Origin: BNWE01 sp964369545
GTDB taxonomy: Bacteria > Pseudomonadota > Alphaproteobacteria > UBA3830
Direction: 5' to 3'
Assembly: GCA_964369545.1 (NCBI GenBank)
Contig: CAYJFA010000001.1
Coordinates: 62,001-126,000 of the forward strand
Length of the DNA: 64,000 nucleotides
Shown: positions 18,358 through 26,207 of the stretch, piece after piece
Numbering within the stretch: the stretch's first letter is position 1
How the letters are laid out: each line of letters starts with the position of its first letter
Position numbers and translations under genes: made by a program
Notes under the pieces: model-generated
The model's input: only the letters and a program-made list of their open reading frames with translations
Database searches by the model: none
What the model was told of the DNA's origin: nothing

Positions 18358-18879
18358 ATGCTAATAATTTTCAGTGGATTACCAGGAGTAGGAAAAACAT
18401 CGATTGCAAAATGGTTGTCAAAAAAAATATCGACTGTTTATTTGCGCGTTGATATGATCGAGCAATGCCTTATCGAATCAAAGCTTGTTGAAAAAAAAGA
18501 TCTGAGAGATTATGGTTATTCCATAGGATATTCTATTGCAAAAGAAAATTTAGAGAATGGACTTACTGCGATTGCGGATTCTGTCAATTCAATCACGTTA
18601 ACACGCGATGCTTGGAGAAAAGTTGCAATAGAAGTAAATTCTCCGTATATCGAAATTGAACTAATTTGTTCTGATGTTAATGAGCACAAAAAAAGAATAG
18701 AATGCAGAAAATCCGATATACATAATTTGGTGCTACCTACATGGAAAGATGCTCAAAATCTAATCTATGAAAAATGGAATCGCGTTCATCTTGTAATTGA
18801 TACATTTAAAATTTCAATCGAAGATGCAGTAGAAATAATTCTAAGAAAAATTGCTGAGGTTAAAAATGATAGAAATTGA
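18358..18879 (+). CDS. P-loop small-molecule kinase-like protein
   Basis: 173-residue protein opening with Walker A GLPGVGKTSIAKWL. Then comes VYLRVDMIEQCL, where the Asp follows the pattern of predicted kinases related to chloramphenicol phosphotransferase and zeta toxin, and a later RIECRKSDIHNLVLPTW lid-like segment. It probably phosphorylates a small molecule or nucleotide; the substrate is unknown. The start ATG follows AAGGCG at about 7 nt. Its 3' end overlaps the CYTH gene by 14 nt, implying coupling between the two enzymes. Confidence 0.75.
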   Translation: MLIIFSGLPGVGKTSIAKWLSKKISTVYLRVDMIEQCLIESKLVEKKDLRDYGYSIGYSIAKENLENGLTAIADSVNSITLTRDAWRKVAIEVNSPYIEIELICSDVNEHKKRIECRKSDIHNLVLPTWKDAQNLIYEKWNRVHLVIDTFKISIEDAVEIILRKIAEVKNDRN

Positions 18880-19432
18880 GAAAAAGCTCAATCCACCTTC
18901 TGAAATCATCGACCAAATAAAAAGCGACGCTGTTTTTGTAGAATCGAGAACGATGAACGATATTTTTTACGATTACAAAGATTTTTCTATGATAAGAAAC
19001 GATATTTGGCTCAGAAAACGCAATGGTAGATTCGATTTGAAAGTGTCTAGAGATAAAGATATGAAAAATCGGGATTTTGATATCTACGATGAAATCGAAG
19101 ATGAGTCGAAAATTTGCAAAACTCTAAATATAGAATCGATAGAAAAAGAAAGTTTTATTGAAGTTGCAAATTTAATAACAAGAAGAGAAAAATATAAAAT
19201 TGAAGATTTTAATATCGATTTTGATTTAGTTACTTCTATGCATGACAATTTCGTTTATCGCCTCATGGAAGTGGAGTTAATGGTGAAAGATGATTATGAT
19301 ACTGCAATTGCCTTAGAAAAAATAAAGAGATTTATGAATAAATATAATATTGAAGATAGGCATGCCACTGCTAAACTCATACAATATTTTTACGAGAAAA
19401 AACAGCATATTTACGATATATTGCAGCAATGA
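18866..19432 (+). CDS. CYTH domain protein (thiamine-triphosphatase-like)
   Basis: 188 residues of the CYTH (adenylate cyclase CyaB/thiamine triphosphatase) superfamily. The diagnostic N-terminal ExExK reads MIEIEKKL, and the tunnel is lined by IWLRKRNGRFDLKVSRD and further Lys/Glu strands (FVYRLMEVELMV). The ATG at 18866 has GAGGT 5 nt upstream; an in-frame TTG at 18851 is less likely. CYTH enzymes act on triphosphorylated substrates in a metal-dependent way. The 14-nt overlap with the P-loop kinase gene suggests linked function. An imperfect 12-bp hairpin (19447-19477) follows. Confidence 0.82.
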   Translation: MIEIEKKLNPPSEIIDQIKSDAVFVESRTMNDIFYDYKDFSMIRNDIWLRKRNGRFDLKVSRDKDMKNRDFDIYDEIEDESKICKTLNIESIEKESFIEVANLITRREKYKIEDFNIDFDLVTSMHDNFVYRLMEVELMVKDDYDTAIALEKIKRFMNKYNIEDRHATAKLIQYFYEKKQHIYDILQQ

Positions 19433-19446
19433 TTAGAAGAAACTCC

Positions 19447-19477
19447 ATATTCTGCAATCGCTTATATTGTAGAATAA
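19447..19477 (+). terminator. Hairpin after the CYTH gene
   Basis: A TATTCTGCAAT arm pairs with ATTGTAGAATA across a 7-nt loop, giving about 12 bp with one G-U. It starts 15 nt after the CYTH stop codon. No T-run follows, so a Rho-independent terminator is only possible, not proven. Confidence 0.35.
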
Positions 19478-19580
19478 TCCATTCTCTTAGTAATCAAAAA
19501 CTTGTGGTAAATATACGATAAAACCACGTTTTCTGATTTTCTTATCAACAAATTATATAGATTTTCAACAAAAACTGATC

Positions 19581-19626
19581 TGGTTGCGGGGAAAGATTTG
19601 AACCAACGACCTTCAGGTTTTGAGCC
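19581..19626 (-). repeat. Left attachment repeat (displaced tRNA-fMet 3' end)
   Basis: 46 nt nearly identical to the 3' part of the tRNA-fMet gene at 28044-28090. A 25-nt core (19595-19619 versus 28059-28083) is exact, with one deleted G and two substitutions elsewhere. Weaker similarity continues to about 19650, so it is a decayed tRNA copy; the anticodon triplet has changed to CAA and the stems do not close. It marks the far end of the element integrated in tRNA-fMet. Confidence 0.85.
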
Positions 19627-19751
19627 CCAGAGGCTACGTTTTAACCATCATTAATAATCTTTAAATTCTATTGATACTTTAGGGGGGGGGGGTTGTCTAT
19701 ATATTGCATTTTATATAGTTTAACGTTTTTTTGGCGGTTTTTTATGCAAAA

Positions 19752-19774
19752 GGTTGACCCAGGGTTGACCCAAC
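19752..19774. repeat. Two GGTTGACCCA direct repeats, left end
   Basis: GGTTGACCCA occurs at 19752-19761 and again, extended by AC, at 19763-19774, just ahead of the integrase start. A third copy is near the right end at 27968-27979, in the same orientation and also preceded by AAAA at its outer side. This placement is typical of arm-type integrase binding sites. Confidence 0.55.
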
Positions 19775-19796
19775 ATTAGCAGGAAGCTATTAGTAA

Positions 19797-20886
19797 ATGA
19801 ATAATTCTCAAAATTTTACTAAAGAATTTCTAGATAATATTTCTATTCCAGAAAAAGGCAAGAGGTTGGTTATATATGATACCAACAGACCAGAATTAGC
19901 GGTAAGAGTGACCGACAAGGGAACAAAAACGTTTATCGTTATAAAAAAGCATAAGGGAGAAAGCCTCAAGGTTACTATAGGACATTCCCCTATAATGACG
20001 ATCTCTCAACCGAGGAAGCAAACTTTTATTGAGCTTGCTAAATTAGCTGATGGGATCAATCCCAACGATGAAAAGAAAAAAATCAGAGAAGAGACGACAC
20101 TAAAAGAATTGTTTAAAGAGTACATGGGAAGGTACTCAAAAAAATCAAAAAAGTCTTGGGAGTATGACGAAAGAGAAATTACAAGATTTTTAAGTAGTTG
20201 GTTTAGAAGAAAAATATCAGATATATCAAGCAAACCGACTACTTGAACGCATAAAATCTATGTACAACAAAGCCATTGAGTAGGGATGGGATGGAATCAA
20301 TCCAGCTAAAAGTATCAAGAAAAATAAAGAAATAAAAAGAGACAGATTCTTGCAATCTAAGAAATTTCCTGAGTTCTTTAAAGCGTTAGATGAAGAACAG
20401 AATATCGTAGCAAAAAATTATATGTGGATGTCTCTTCTTACAGAAGCGCGCAAGAGCAACGTATTAGCTATGCGCTGGAACGAAATAGATTTTGACCTAA
20501 AAATGTAGAGAATTTCAGACACGAAAAACGGAGAACCTTTAAATGTCCCGTTAACTGAAACCGCAATCGAATTGTTGGATGGTAACGACAGAATATCGGA
20601 GTGGGTTTTTCCAAGTACAAATTCTTCCACTGGGCACTTGCAAGATCCGAAGAAGGCTTAGAAGAGAATTTTAACAAAAGCAGGCATTACAAATCTCAGA
20701 ATACACGAAATAAGAAGGATGTAGGGCAGTTATCAGGCACTTACTGGAGCTAGCTTACCAATTATCGGGAAAACGCTTGGTCATAAATCGCAAGCGGCGA
20801 CACAAAGATATGCAAAGCTTGATGATGAACCTGTGAGAGCGAGCATGAAAGACGCTCAGGCGAAAATGTTGGGATATAGGAAATAA
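19797..20886 (+). pseudogene. P4-type tyrosine integrase, inactivated
   Basis: The first 149 codons encode the arm-binding DUF4102-type domain (RLVIYDTNRPELAVRVTDKG) and the start of the core-binding domain. A deletion plus frameshift near 20221 then removes roughly 20 residues. The +1 frame stays open to the TAA at 20884 except for four in-frame TAG codons at 20281, 20506, 20659 and 20722. The catalytic residues are still readable: Arg in LTEARKSNVLAM, Lys in TKNGEP, HxxR in IHEIRR, His in LGHKS and Tyr in RYAKL. Three of the four TAGs are where relatives have Trp. The gene lies beside the left attachment repeat, as expected. It cannot make a functional enzyme by normal translation. Confidence 0.88.
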
Positions 20887-20891
20887 ATATA

Positions 20892-21389
20892 ATGGAAACT
20901 TATGATAATAATGAAATAGTCGCTGTGGCAGACGGTGATATTTTCGAAGAAGACGATTTATTAAAAAATTTTGCAAACTCACTTGCTGGACACCATCATT
21001 TTTATCATATTTTCAAAAAGCCTAATGAAGATGCAATTCAAGAAGGTAATTTGTTTGATTCTATAGGGATATTGTGGAAGTTATATCACATAATAAGTCA
21101 GTGTATAATCCATAAAGTCGGCTTTAAAATAGCAAAAATCAATAATGATGAAGACATAACAGCATTTCCAAATATAACAGCAGAACATGTTCTAGCTTTT
21201 TTCAATAATAAATATACAACAACCGAATGGGATTTTATCGAATTAGAATACATTCAAACAATACACGTTTTGTTGTTTAAGAAAGAGAAGACAGCCTCTG
21301 AAGTTCGCTTGTTAAAAGAAAATTTAGAAAAAATCAAAAGTTTTATTGATATGGTTATAAATACAGAAATAGATACAAAGGAAAAATAA
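20892..21389 (+). CDS. Island hypothetical protein
   Basis: 165 residues, acidic, no signal peptide or membrane segment. No family is recognised. An HHHFYHIF stretch and a C-terminal helical, Lys/Glu-rich region (EVRLLKENLEKIKSFIDMV) are visible. The start is 6 nt after the integrase stop, so it was probably co-transcribed. The two other frames beyond its stop also look coding (21380-21450 in one frame, 21391-21639 in another), so the original gene may have been longer. Confidence 0.5.
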   Translation: METYDNNEIVAVADGDIFEEDDLLKNFANSLAGHHHFYHIFKKPNEDAIQEGNLFDSIGILWKLYHIISQCIIHKVGFKIAKINNDEDITAFPNITAEHVLAFFNNKYTTTEWDFIELEYIQTIHVLLFKKEKTASEVRLLKENLEKIKSFIDMVINTEIDTKEK

Positions 21390-21390
21390 A

Positions 21391-21639
21391 AGGCGGACAA
21401 TCCAGTGGCGGTTACCTAGAGCGTTTAAAACAACAAGTTTTGAAAAATCTGATGAAGATATTAAAAATCTCATATCCTCCAATTATGGCAGTGAAAAATC
21501 TCTAAGAAAAAAGATTGCTAACATACTGGAAGTAAAAATTATGGGATGTGAAGAATATAGCGATAAGAAATGTCCAAAACGTAGAACAATAACTAACTGG
21601 ATAAAAGAGCTTATTCAGAAATATAATATTTCAGCCTAA
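21391..21639 (+). pseudogene. Probable frameshifted tail of the preceding island gene
   Basis: An open frame of about 80 codons without a start codon continues right after the 165-residue island gene in a different register. It ends in KRRTITNWIKELIQKYNI, a helix-turn-helix-like stretch often seen at the C-terminus of island-encoded proteins. A short piece of a third frame (KGGQSSGGYLERLKQQ) also looks coding. The simplest reading is one longer gene broken by two frameshifts. Family unknown. Confidence 0.35.
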
Positions 21640-21694
21640 AAAGCCTCAAAAATCATAATATCCGCTATCGTTATTACTTATTTCTAAAATGTCG

Positions 21695-21767
21695 TTAAGT
21701 TACTTGACAACACTTTTTTGCTGTTAACTTACTTAGTAATTTTTTCTTGTCCTCAAGTTACTTAACA
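21695..21767. repeat. Three iteron-like 15-nt repeats, 29-nt period
   Basis: TTAAGTTACTTGACA (21695), TTAACTTACTTAGTA (21724) and TCAAGTTACTTAACA (21753) are imperfect direct repeats whose starts are exactly 29 nt apart. They lie upstream of the AlpA-like regulator and the primase/ATPase genes. Such an array may be an operator or a replication origin of the element. The first copy contains TTGACA, a good -35 match. Confidence 0.5.
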
Positions 21768-21845
21768 GCAAATTCTTCTCAAATTTCAGTGTTTTTGCCT
21801 TTACCTTGTTTATTATTGTCTTATATTTTTTATAGGAGTTTTAGA

Positions 21846-22043
21846 ATGAACAACAATTTACTATCACCAAAGGAGCTTTCCGAATATATCGGAGTAAAAG
21901 AAAGCTCTTTAGCTGTTTGGAGAACGAACAAAACGTATCCATTACCATATATAAAAGTCGGTGGATTAATTCGCTACAAGAGAGAAGCGGTAGATCAATG
22001 GCTTGTAAGTAGAAGCAAGAACACGGAGGGTAGCCATGAATAA
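21846..22043 (+). CDS. AlpA-like helix-turn-helix regulator / excisionase
   Basis: 65-residue MerR-like/AlpA-type DNA-binding protein. LLSPKELSEYIGVKESSLAVW forms the helix-turn-helix and PYIKVGGLIRYKREAVDQWL is the family-typical second half. The ATG at 21846 was chosen because TAGGAG lies 7 nt upstream; the in-frame TTG at 21747 would add a hydrophobic tail not seen in the family. Its stop overlaps the primase start by 8 nt. In related islands this protein controls the integrase or acts as an excision factor; here it may bind the three repeats just upstream. Confidence 0.82.
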   Translation: MNNNLLSPKELSEYIGVKESSLAVWRTNKTYPLPYIKVGGLIRYKREAVDQWLVSRSKNTEGSHE

Positions 22044-23040
22044 CGCAACTACCCTAACCAACCACAATCACTATACCAACAATATCTCCGCATTGGAATT
22101 ATTTTATGAAGCTCTTGCGAAACACGGGATTCCAAGTCCAAAGCACATTAAATGCGATGGCTTTTCACGTTGGGGTAAAAATAACCGATATTGGGCTGTT
22201 TCTTGCTATGACGGATATTGTTTCGGAGATTACTCTACTAAACTTACTGCAAAGGTATTTCCTAACAAAAAATACTCTAAACAAGAATTCTTAGTTCGTA
22301 GAAAGGGGATATCATCAGCTTTAGCAGAGGCAAAACAAATTCAGGAAGAACAACGCATGGAAGCCTCTCGTCTTGCGTTTGAGATATGTGAGGCCGCAAA
22401 CCCTATAACAGAGGACAGATTTCCTTATCTAAAAAAGAAAGGGGTATTTTCTCGTGGCTTGAGGTCTATCAGTAATGAAAAACTTATTGAGATTGGTTTC
22501 AACGTTAGACCTGCTTTTGGTAGTGGCTTTGCTGATAATGTTTCAGAAGATGGATTAATCATACTACCGTTGATCAATTCCAATGGAATTATCAGTAGCA
22601 TCCAGTTTATTAATAACTCAGATAAGCGTTTTCTACCGAACGGCTGTAAAAAAGGACGTTATTATCCAATCGGAAGGCTCAATAAGAGAATCTTTTTAGT
22701 CGAGGGATATGCAAGCGGTGCAAGCATTAACATGGCGACTTAAGAAATGATAGTTTGCTGTTTCGATGCAGGAAATCTGTCGCCAGTAGCTGTGAACATC
22801 AGAAATAATTATCCCAACGTTGAAATAATCATCTGTGCAGATAATGACGATTTTAAAGATAGAAATACCGGCATTGAAGAAGCCAAGAAAGCAGGAAACG
22901 CCATCGGTGCTTACGTTGTATATCCGAAATTTAAAGATCTTACGGCAAAGCCGACAGATTTTAACGATTTGCATTGTCGTGAAGGTTTAGACGTTGTTAG
23001 AGAACATATAGGTCACGCTTACAAAAGAGGTGACCAATGA
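22036..23040 (+). pseudogene. Phage/plasmid-type primase with an internal stop
   Basis: A primase with a Toprim domain, interrupted by one in-frame TAA at 22741. The N-terminal half has RWGKNNRYWAVSCYDGYCFGD, the zinc-less primase N-domain style of P4-like and satellite elements, and ends at the Toprim Glu (VEGYASGASINMAT). After the stop the same frame resumes with VCCFDAGNLSPVA, the metal acidic CADNDD and KPTDFNDLH. A single substitution would make a 334-residue enzyme. It overlaps the AlpA gene at its start and the ATPase gene at its end by 4 nt, so the three genes formed one replication operon. Either decayed or dependent on readthrough. Confidence 0.8.
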
Positions 23041-23984
23041 GTGATATTGCAGAACAAAAAGTTGATAATGTTATCGCTCCCGATATCAAATTCGAAAAGA
23101 TATTAAAAGTTTATAACGCCGTTGATTTTATCGGATTAGAATTACCTCCACGCAATATGATCGTTGATCCGATAATTCCAACTCAAGGAATAGCGATGTT
23201 ATATGCGGGAAGAGGAATAGGAAAAACCTTTGTTGGTCTATCGATTGCTTGCGGTGTTGCGACTGGTACAAAAGCGTTAGCGCGGGATGTGCCAGTTCCT
23301 AGAAAGGTGGTTTATATAGACGGAGAAATGAGTCCGCAGACTATGCAAGACAGGATGTCCGATATTTTCAAAGGGATAAATCGAAGTCTTCCAAGTGAAG
23401 ATGCTTTGAAAATTGTAAATATATCCCTGCAAGATAATTGTTCGTTGGATTTATCTCTAGAAGAGTGTCAATCGATGCTTGATCCGCACCTTGAGGGCGT
23501 TGATTTGGTTATCGTAGATAATCTATCAACGCTAACGAGCATAAAGGAGAATGACGCTGATGATTGGTTGGATATTCAAAAGTGGCTTATAAAGCTCCGT
23601 CAGAGAAATGTATCTGTACTACTGATTCATCATGCCAGTAAATCAGGAAATCAGAGGGGAACTTCCAGAAAAGAAGACATATTGGATACCGTTATTACGT
23701 TGAAACATTCCAGTAATTATGATCAGCAACAGGGAGCGTGTTTCGAGGTGAAATACGAGAAATGTCGTGGATTTTCTGGAGATAAAGATAAGCCGTTTGA
23801 GGCGTTACTACAAGGCGATTCTGAAAATGGACTCACTTGGGAGATAACTTCAGACGAGCGTAGCAAGTCGGACAAAATCAAAGAATTGCTTGGATTAAAG
23901 ATGAGTCCCAAAGAAATATCCGCGAAAACAGGAATTCCTTTATCTACAGTGTACAGAATAAAGAGAAACTTAGAAGCTATTTAA
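23037..23984 (+). CDS. RepA-like RecA-fold ATPase (replicative helicase type)
   Basis: 315-residue AAA/RecA-fold ATPase like RSF1010 RepA and related satellite helicases. Walker A is YAGRGIGKTFVGLS, followed by KVVYIDGEMSPQTMQDRM (the RepA Asp-Glu-Met block) and Walker B LVIVDNLSTL. LLIHHASKSGNQRGTS is the typical sensor stretch. The C-terminus ends in a helix-turn-helix (MSPKEISAKTGIPLSTVYRI). It overlaps the primase by 4 nt and probably drove replication of the excised element from the iteron region. Intact. Confidence 0.85.
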   Translation: MSDIAEQKVDNVIAPDIKFEKILKVYNAVDFIGLELPPRNMIVDPIIPTQGIAMLYAGRGIGKTFVGLSIACGVATGTKALARDVPVPRKVVYIDGEMSPQTMQDRMSDIFKGINRSLPSEDALKIVNISLQDNCSLDLSLEECQSMLDPHLEGVDLVIVDNLSTLTSIKENDADDWLDIQKWLIKLRQRNVSVLLIHHASKSGNQRGTSRKEDILDTVITLKHSSNYDQQQGACFEVKYEKCRGFSGDKDKPFEALLQGDSENGLTWEITSDERSKSDKIKELLGLKMSPKEISAKTGIPLSTVYRIKRNLEAI

Positions 23985-23989
23985 GTGAT

Positions 23990-24046
23990 TTTCTCATTTT
24001 CTTACTTTTCTCGTGTATATAGCGAAAACAAGTGAGAAAGTGAGAA
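23990..24046 (+). terminator. Long imperfect hairpin after the replication operon
   Basis: TTTCTCATTTTCTTACTT pairs with AAGTGAGAAAGTGAGAAA (two non-Watson-Crick positions in about 18 bp) around a loop of about 20 nt. It starts a few bases past the ATPase stop. The right arm is repeated loosely near 24110. It is probably a terminator or mRNA-stabilising structure, or an inverted-repeat binding site. Confidence 0.4.
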
Positions 24047-24139
24047 AAACGCCATGTATCCTCTCATTATCAGGGATCAAAAAATTCTCGCTGGTATAGA
24101 AAAGCAAAAGAGAATGAGAAAATATTTTGGAGAAACGAA

Positions 24140-24535
24140 ATGATTAGAAATACAATTTTAGAGGCTATAAAAGCGAGAGATTTAAGATTAAGACGATATT
24201 ATGAAGAAGAATCCGATTGTGAAATATATCGCCCGTCTACTATGGATGAGGCTTGGAAGCTGGCAGAGAGCTTTGTGGAAAACCAATTTGACAGTTACAA
24301 GAAGACGAATCTTATTCTTGTAGCGAAGAAATATAAAAACAATCCCAACGTGGATATCATAAAGTTCTTAACAAAAAACGATGAGCTTTTTATTGAAAAA
24401 ATCCCGTCTGATGGATTAGATTTCAACGATGACGTGTTCACATCGTATTACGTAAAAGACTGCAAAACAGGCAACGCATACTATCCGCAAACGACAAAAG
24501 AAACTTGGCAGTTGGTAGACGATCTCATGCCATAA
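24140..24535 (+). CDS. Island hypothetical protein
   Basis: 131 residues, no signal peptide or membrane segment, and no family recognised. The start ATG follows TTTGGAGAAACGAA, a good ribosome site. The sequence is Tyr/Asp-rich with repeated short blocks (STMDEAWKLAESF near the start and TTKETWQLVDDL near the end) that resemble each other, suggesting two copies of one helix-containing unit. It sits between the replication genes and the exported cargo. Confidence 0.6.
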   Translation: MIRNTILEAIKARDLRLRRYYEEESDCEIYRPSTMDEAWKLAESFVENQFDSYKKTNLILVAKKYKNNPNVDIIKFLTKNDELFIEKIPSDGLDFNDDVFTSYYVKDCKTGNAYYPQTTKETWQLVDDLMP

Positions 24536-24701
24536 AAATTCGTTGAAGAGAATAAAATGTTGCGTGATTACAAATATTAATAACGGATACATAGTGTGAA
24601 GCATTATAAAGACATGATCGTAGGTTGTCTATAAGAAAAATTAACTCAATATTAATCCACTTATGCGAAAATTACAAAGATTAGAAAAACGCAAAGGAAT
24701 C

Positions 24702-26189
24702 ATGAATAATATTTTGTTTATTTTTGCGCTATTTTTTGGTGTAAGTTACATAGATATTTGCTTTTGTATGAATACAACACAGACAGTTGGAAATAATATT
24801 GATATATCCGCTTTATATCTGTACGAGAATTCTAATGGTATTCAACAAAATATCGAAGATAAGTTTCTAAAAGAATACACTGTAACCGAAGAAACTTCTC
24901 CTAAGGAACTTAATGAACACCAATGCTTGAAATTTACTTTAAAAAAAGAACATAAAGTAGAATCAAGAAAGGAAAAAGAGACACAAGAAGAAGTAAAAAC
25001 TTTCATAGAAAGCATCATATTTAGAATACATGCACCAACTATTGGTACCTATAATACTGATACGCAGGGGCTGGCAAAAACATACATTGAACAAATAGTA
25101 ACAATAAGAAAGTTAATACACAAAATAGCTCAAAACAAGGTTGGGCTACACCTCATAAAGTGTATAAATGGAAAAATCAAGGAAGGCACAAAATATAAAG
25201 AGATGTTTTTTGACATAGGTTGTTATGAGACAAATAAAGAAAATATAATACTTAGCGACACTGCATTAGTAATGGTGAAAAATATACAGAAATACGAAAC
25301 TGACTACGATAAGTTTGAATTGTGGAAAAAAAGCGACACCCAATCTCTAAATGAAAATGTGTTATATAAGTTAGTATTTGATAAGGAAGATGACGAGCAA
25401 TACGTAATTCGTTTCAAAGAAGAAAATAATTTTATTGAAGATCCGTTTAACGCTAAACACAAATATATAGTTAACTCAATTAACGATGTAAATAATCAAA
25501 AGATAAAATACATTGATGAGAAAGGAGTACAACAGATATTAAAAAAAGTTCCTAAATACGAACCTATAGAAATCCATTCAATAACCTATGACGACTTTGG
25601 AGTTATTAAAAATTATATTTGTCTTCCATTTATAGAAATAGAGCATAATAAATGCAAAAAGCGTGAGAAAAAATTCATCTCACTTGCGAAAAAAAGCGGG
25701 CAATTTGTTCTTGAAGAGTTGTATAGCCCTTATATGATGGGGTTAGTTCATGAATTGATACATTTTTTGCATGCTTTATATGATGATAAAGCTGATGGAT
25801 CCTTTGAAAACGCTGGAACAAATATAGCCAGTTATGGATTGATAAATGAGCTTTTTTGGAATCCAGAAGACCTATATACCATAACAGGTATAAAATTAGC
25901 TAAAAATGGAAAATTTCTAATATATAATCCGATATCTGAGCTTTCTTTTAGAGCTGCTGAAAAGCTACCTATCAGATTATTTTATCCAATTGGCGGAGGA
26001 AATACTCTTGAAATATATAATAAAAGTGTACACAGCATATGCGAATTAATGGATAATCATAAGATAAAAACCTTACTTGATTTTATTTTTGGAAAAATAC
26101 GTGATCATAATATGATATTCGCAGAGAAAATAACAGAAGAAGTATCTTATGTTGAGGAAAACAACGTTTTGCTATATAGTAACAAATAA
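24702..26189 (+). CDS. Exported NleD-like (M91) zinc metallopeptidase candidate
   Basis: 495-residue exported protein. The ATG at 24702 follows AAAGGAATC and opens a signal peptide ending ICFC-Met; an in-frame ATG at 24663 would place 13 charged residues ahead of it. The active site is HELIHFLHAL with His350, Glu351 and His354, then DDKADG and a downstream NPEDLYTITG. Spacing and surrounding residues resemble peptidase family M91, whose founder NleD is a host-directed type III effector. The remaining about 340 N-terminal residues match no family I recognise. It lies on a mobile element beside a second exported protein, consistent with virulence or host-interaction cargo. The family call rests on motif similarity. 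Confidence 0.65.
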   Translation: MNNILFIFALFFGVSYIDICFCMNTTQTVGNNIDISALYLYENSNGIQQNIEDKFLKEYTVTEETSPKELNEHQCLKFTLKKEHKVESRKEKETQEEVKTFIESIIFRIHAPTIGTYNTDTQGLAKTYIEQIVTIRKLIHKIAQNKVGLHLIKCINGKIKEGTKYKEMFFDIGCYETNKENIILSDTALVMVKNIQKYETDYDKFELWKKSDTQSLNENVLYKLVFDKEDDEQYVIRFKEENNFIEDPFNAKHKYIVNSINDVNNQKIKYIDEKGVQQILKKVPKYEPIEIHSITYDDFGVIKNYICLPFIEIEHNKCKKREKKFISLAKKSGQFVLEELYSPYMMGLVHELIHFLHALYDDKADGSFENAGTNIASYGLINELFWNPEDLYTITGIKLAKNGKFLIYNPISELSFRAAEKLPIRLFYPIGGGNTLEIYNKSVHSICELMDNHKIKTLLDFIFGKIRDHNMIFAEKITEEVSYVEENNVLLYSNK

Positions 26190-26207
26190 AGTATTAGTGA
26201 GGAAGAA

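Noticed and set aside
19542..19550. DnaA box TTATCAACA near the island as an origin
   Set aside because: It is a single box with no cluster, unlike the group at 55450-55484.
19581..19650. Functional tRNA-Leu(CAA) gene
   Set aside because: Only the 3' part matches a tRNA; acceptor and D-stems do not close and the anticodon change is within a decayed tRNA-fMet copy.
20224..20886. TAG recoded as Trp across the genome
   Set aside because: TAG ends intact genes here, for example the cvpA-type gene at 2169 and the cyclase gene at 11736, so it is a normal stop. The integrase TAGs are local.
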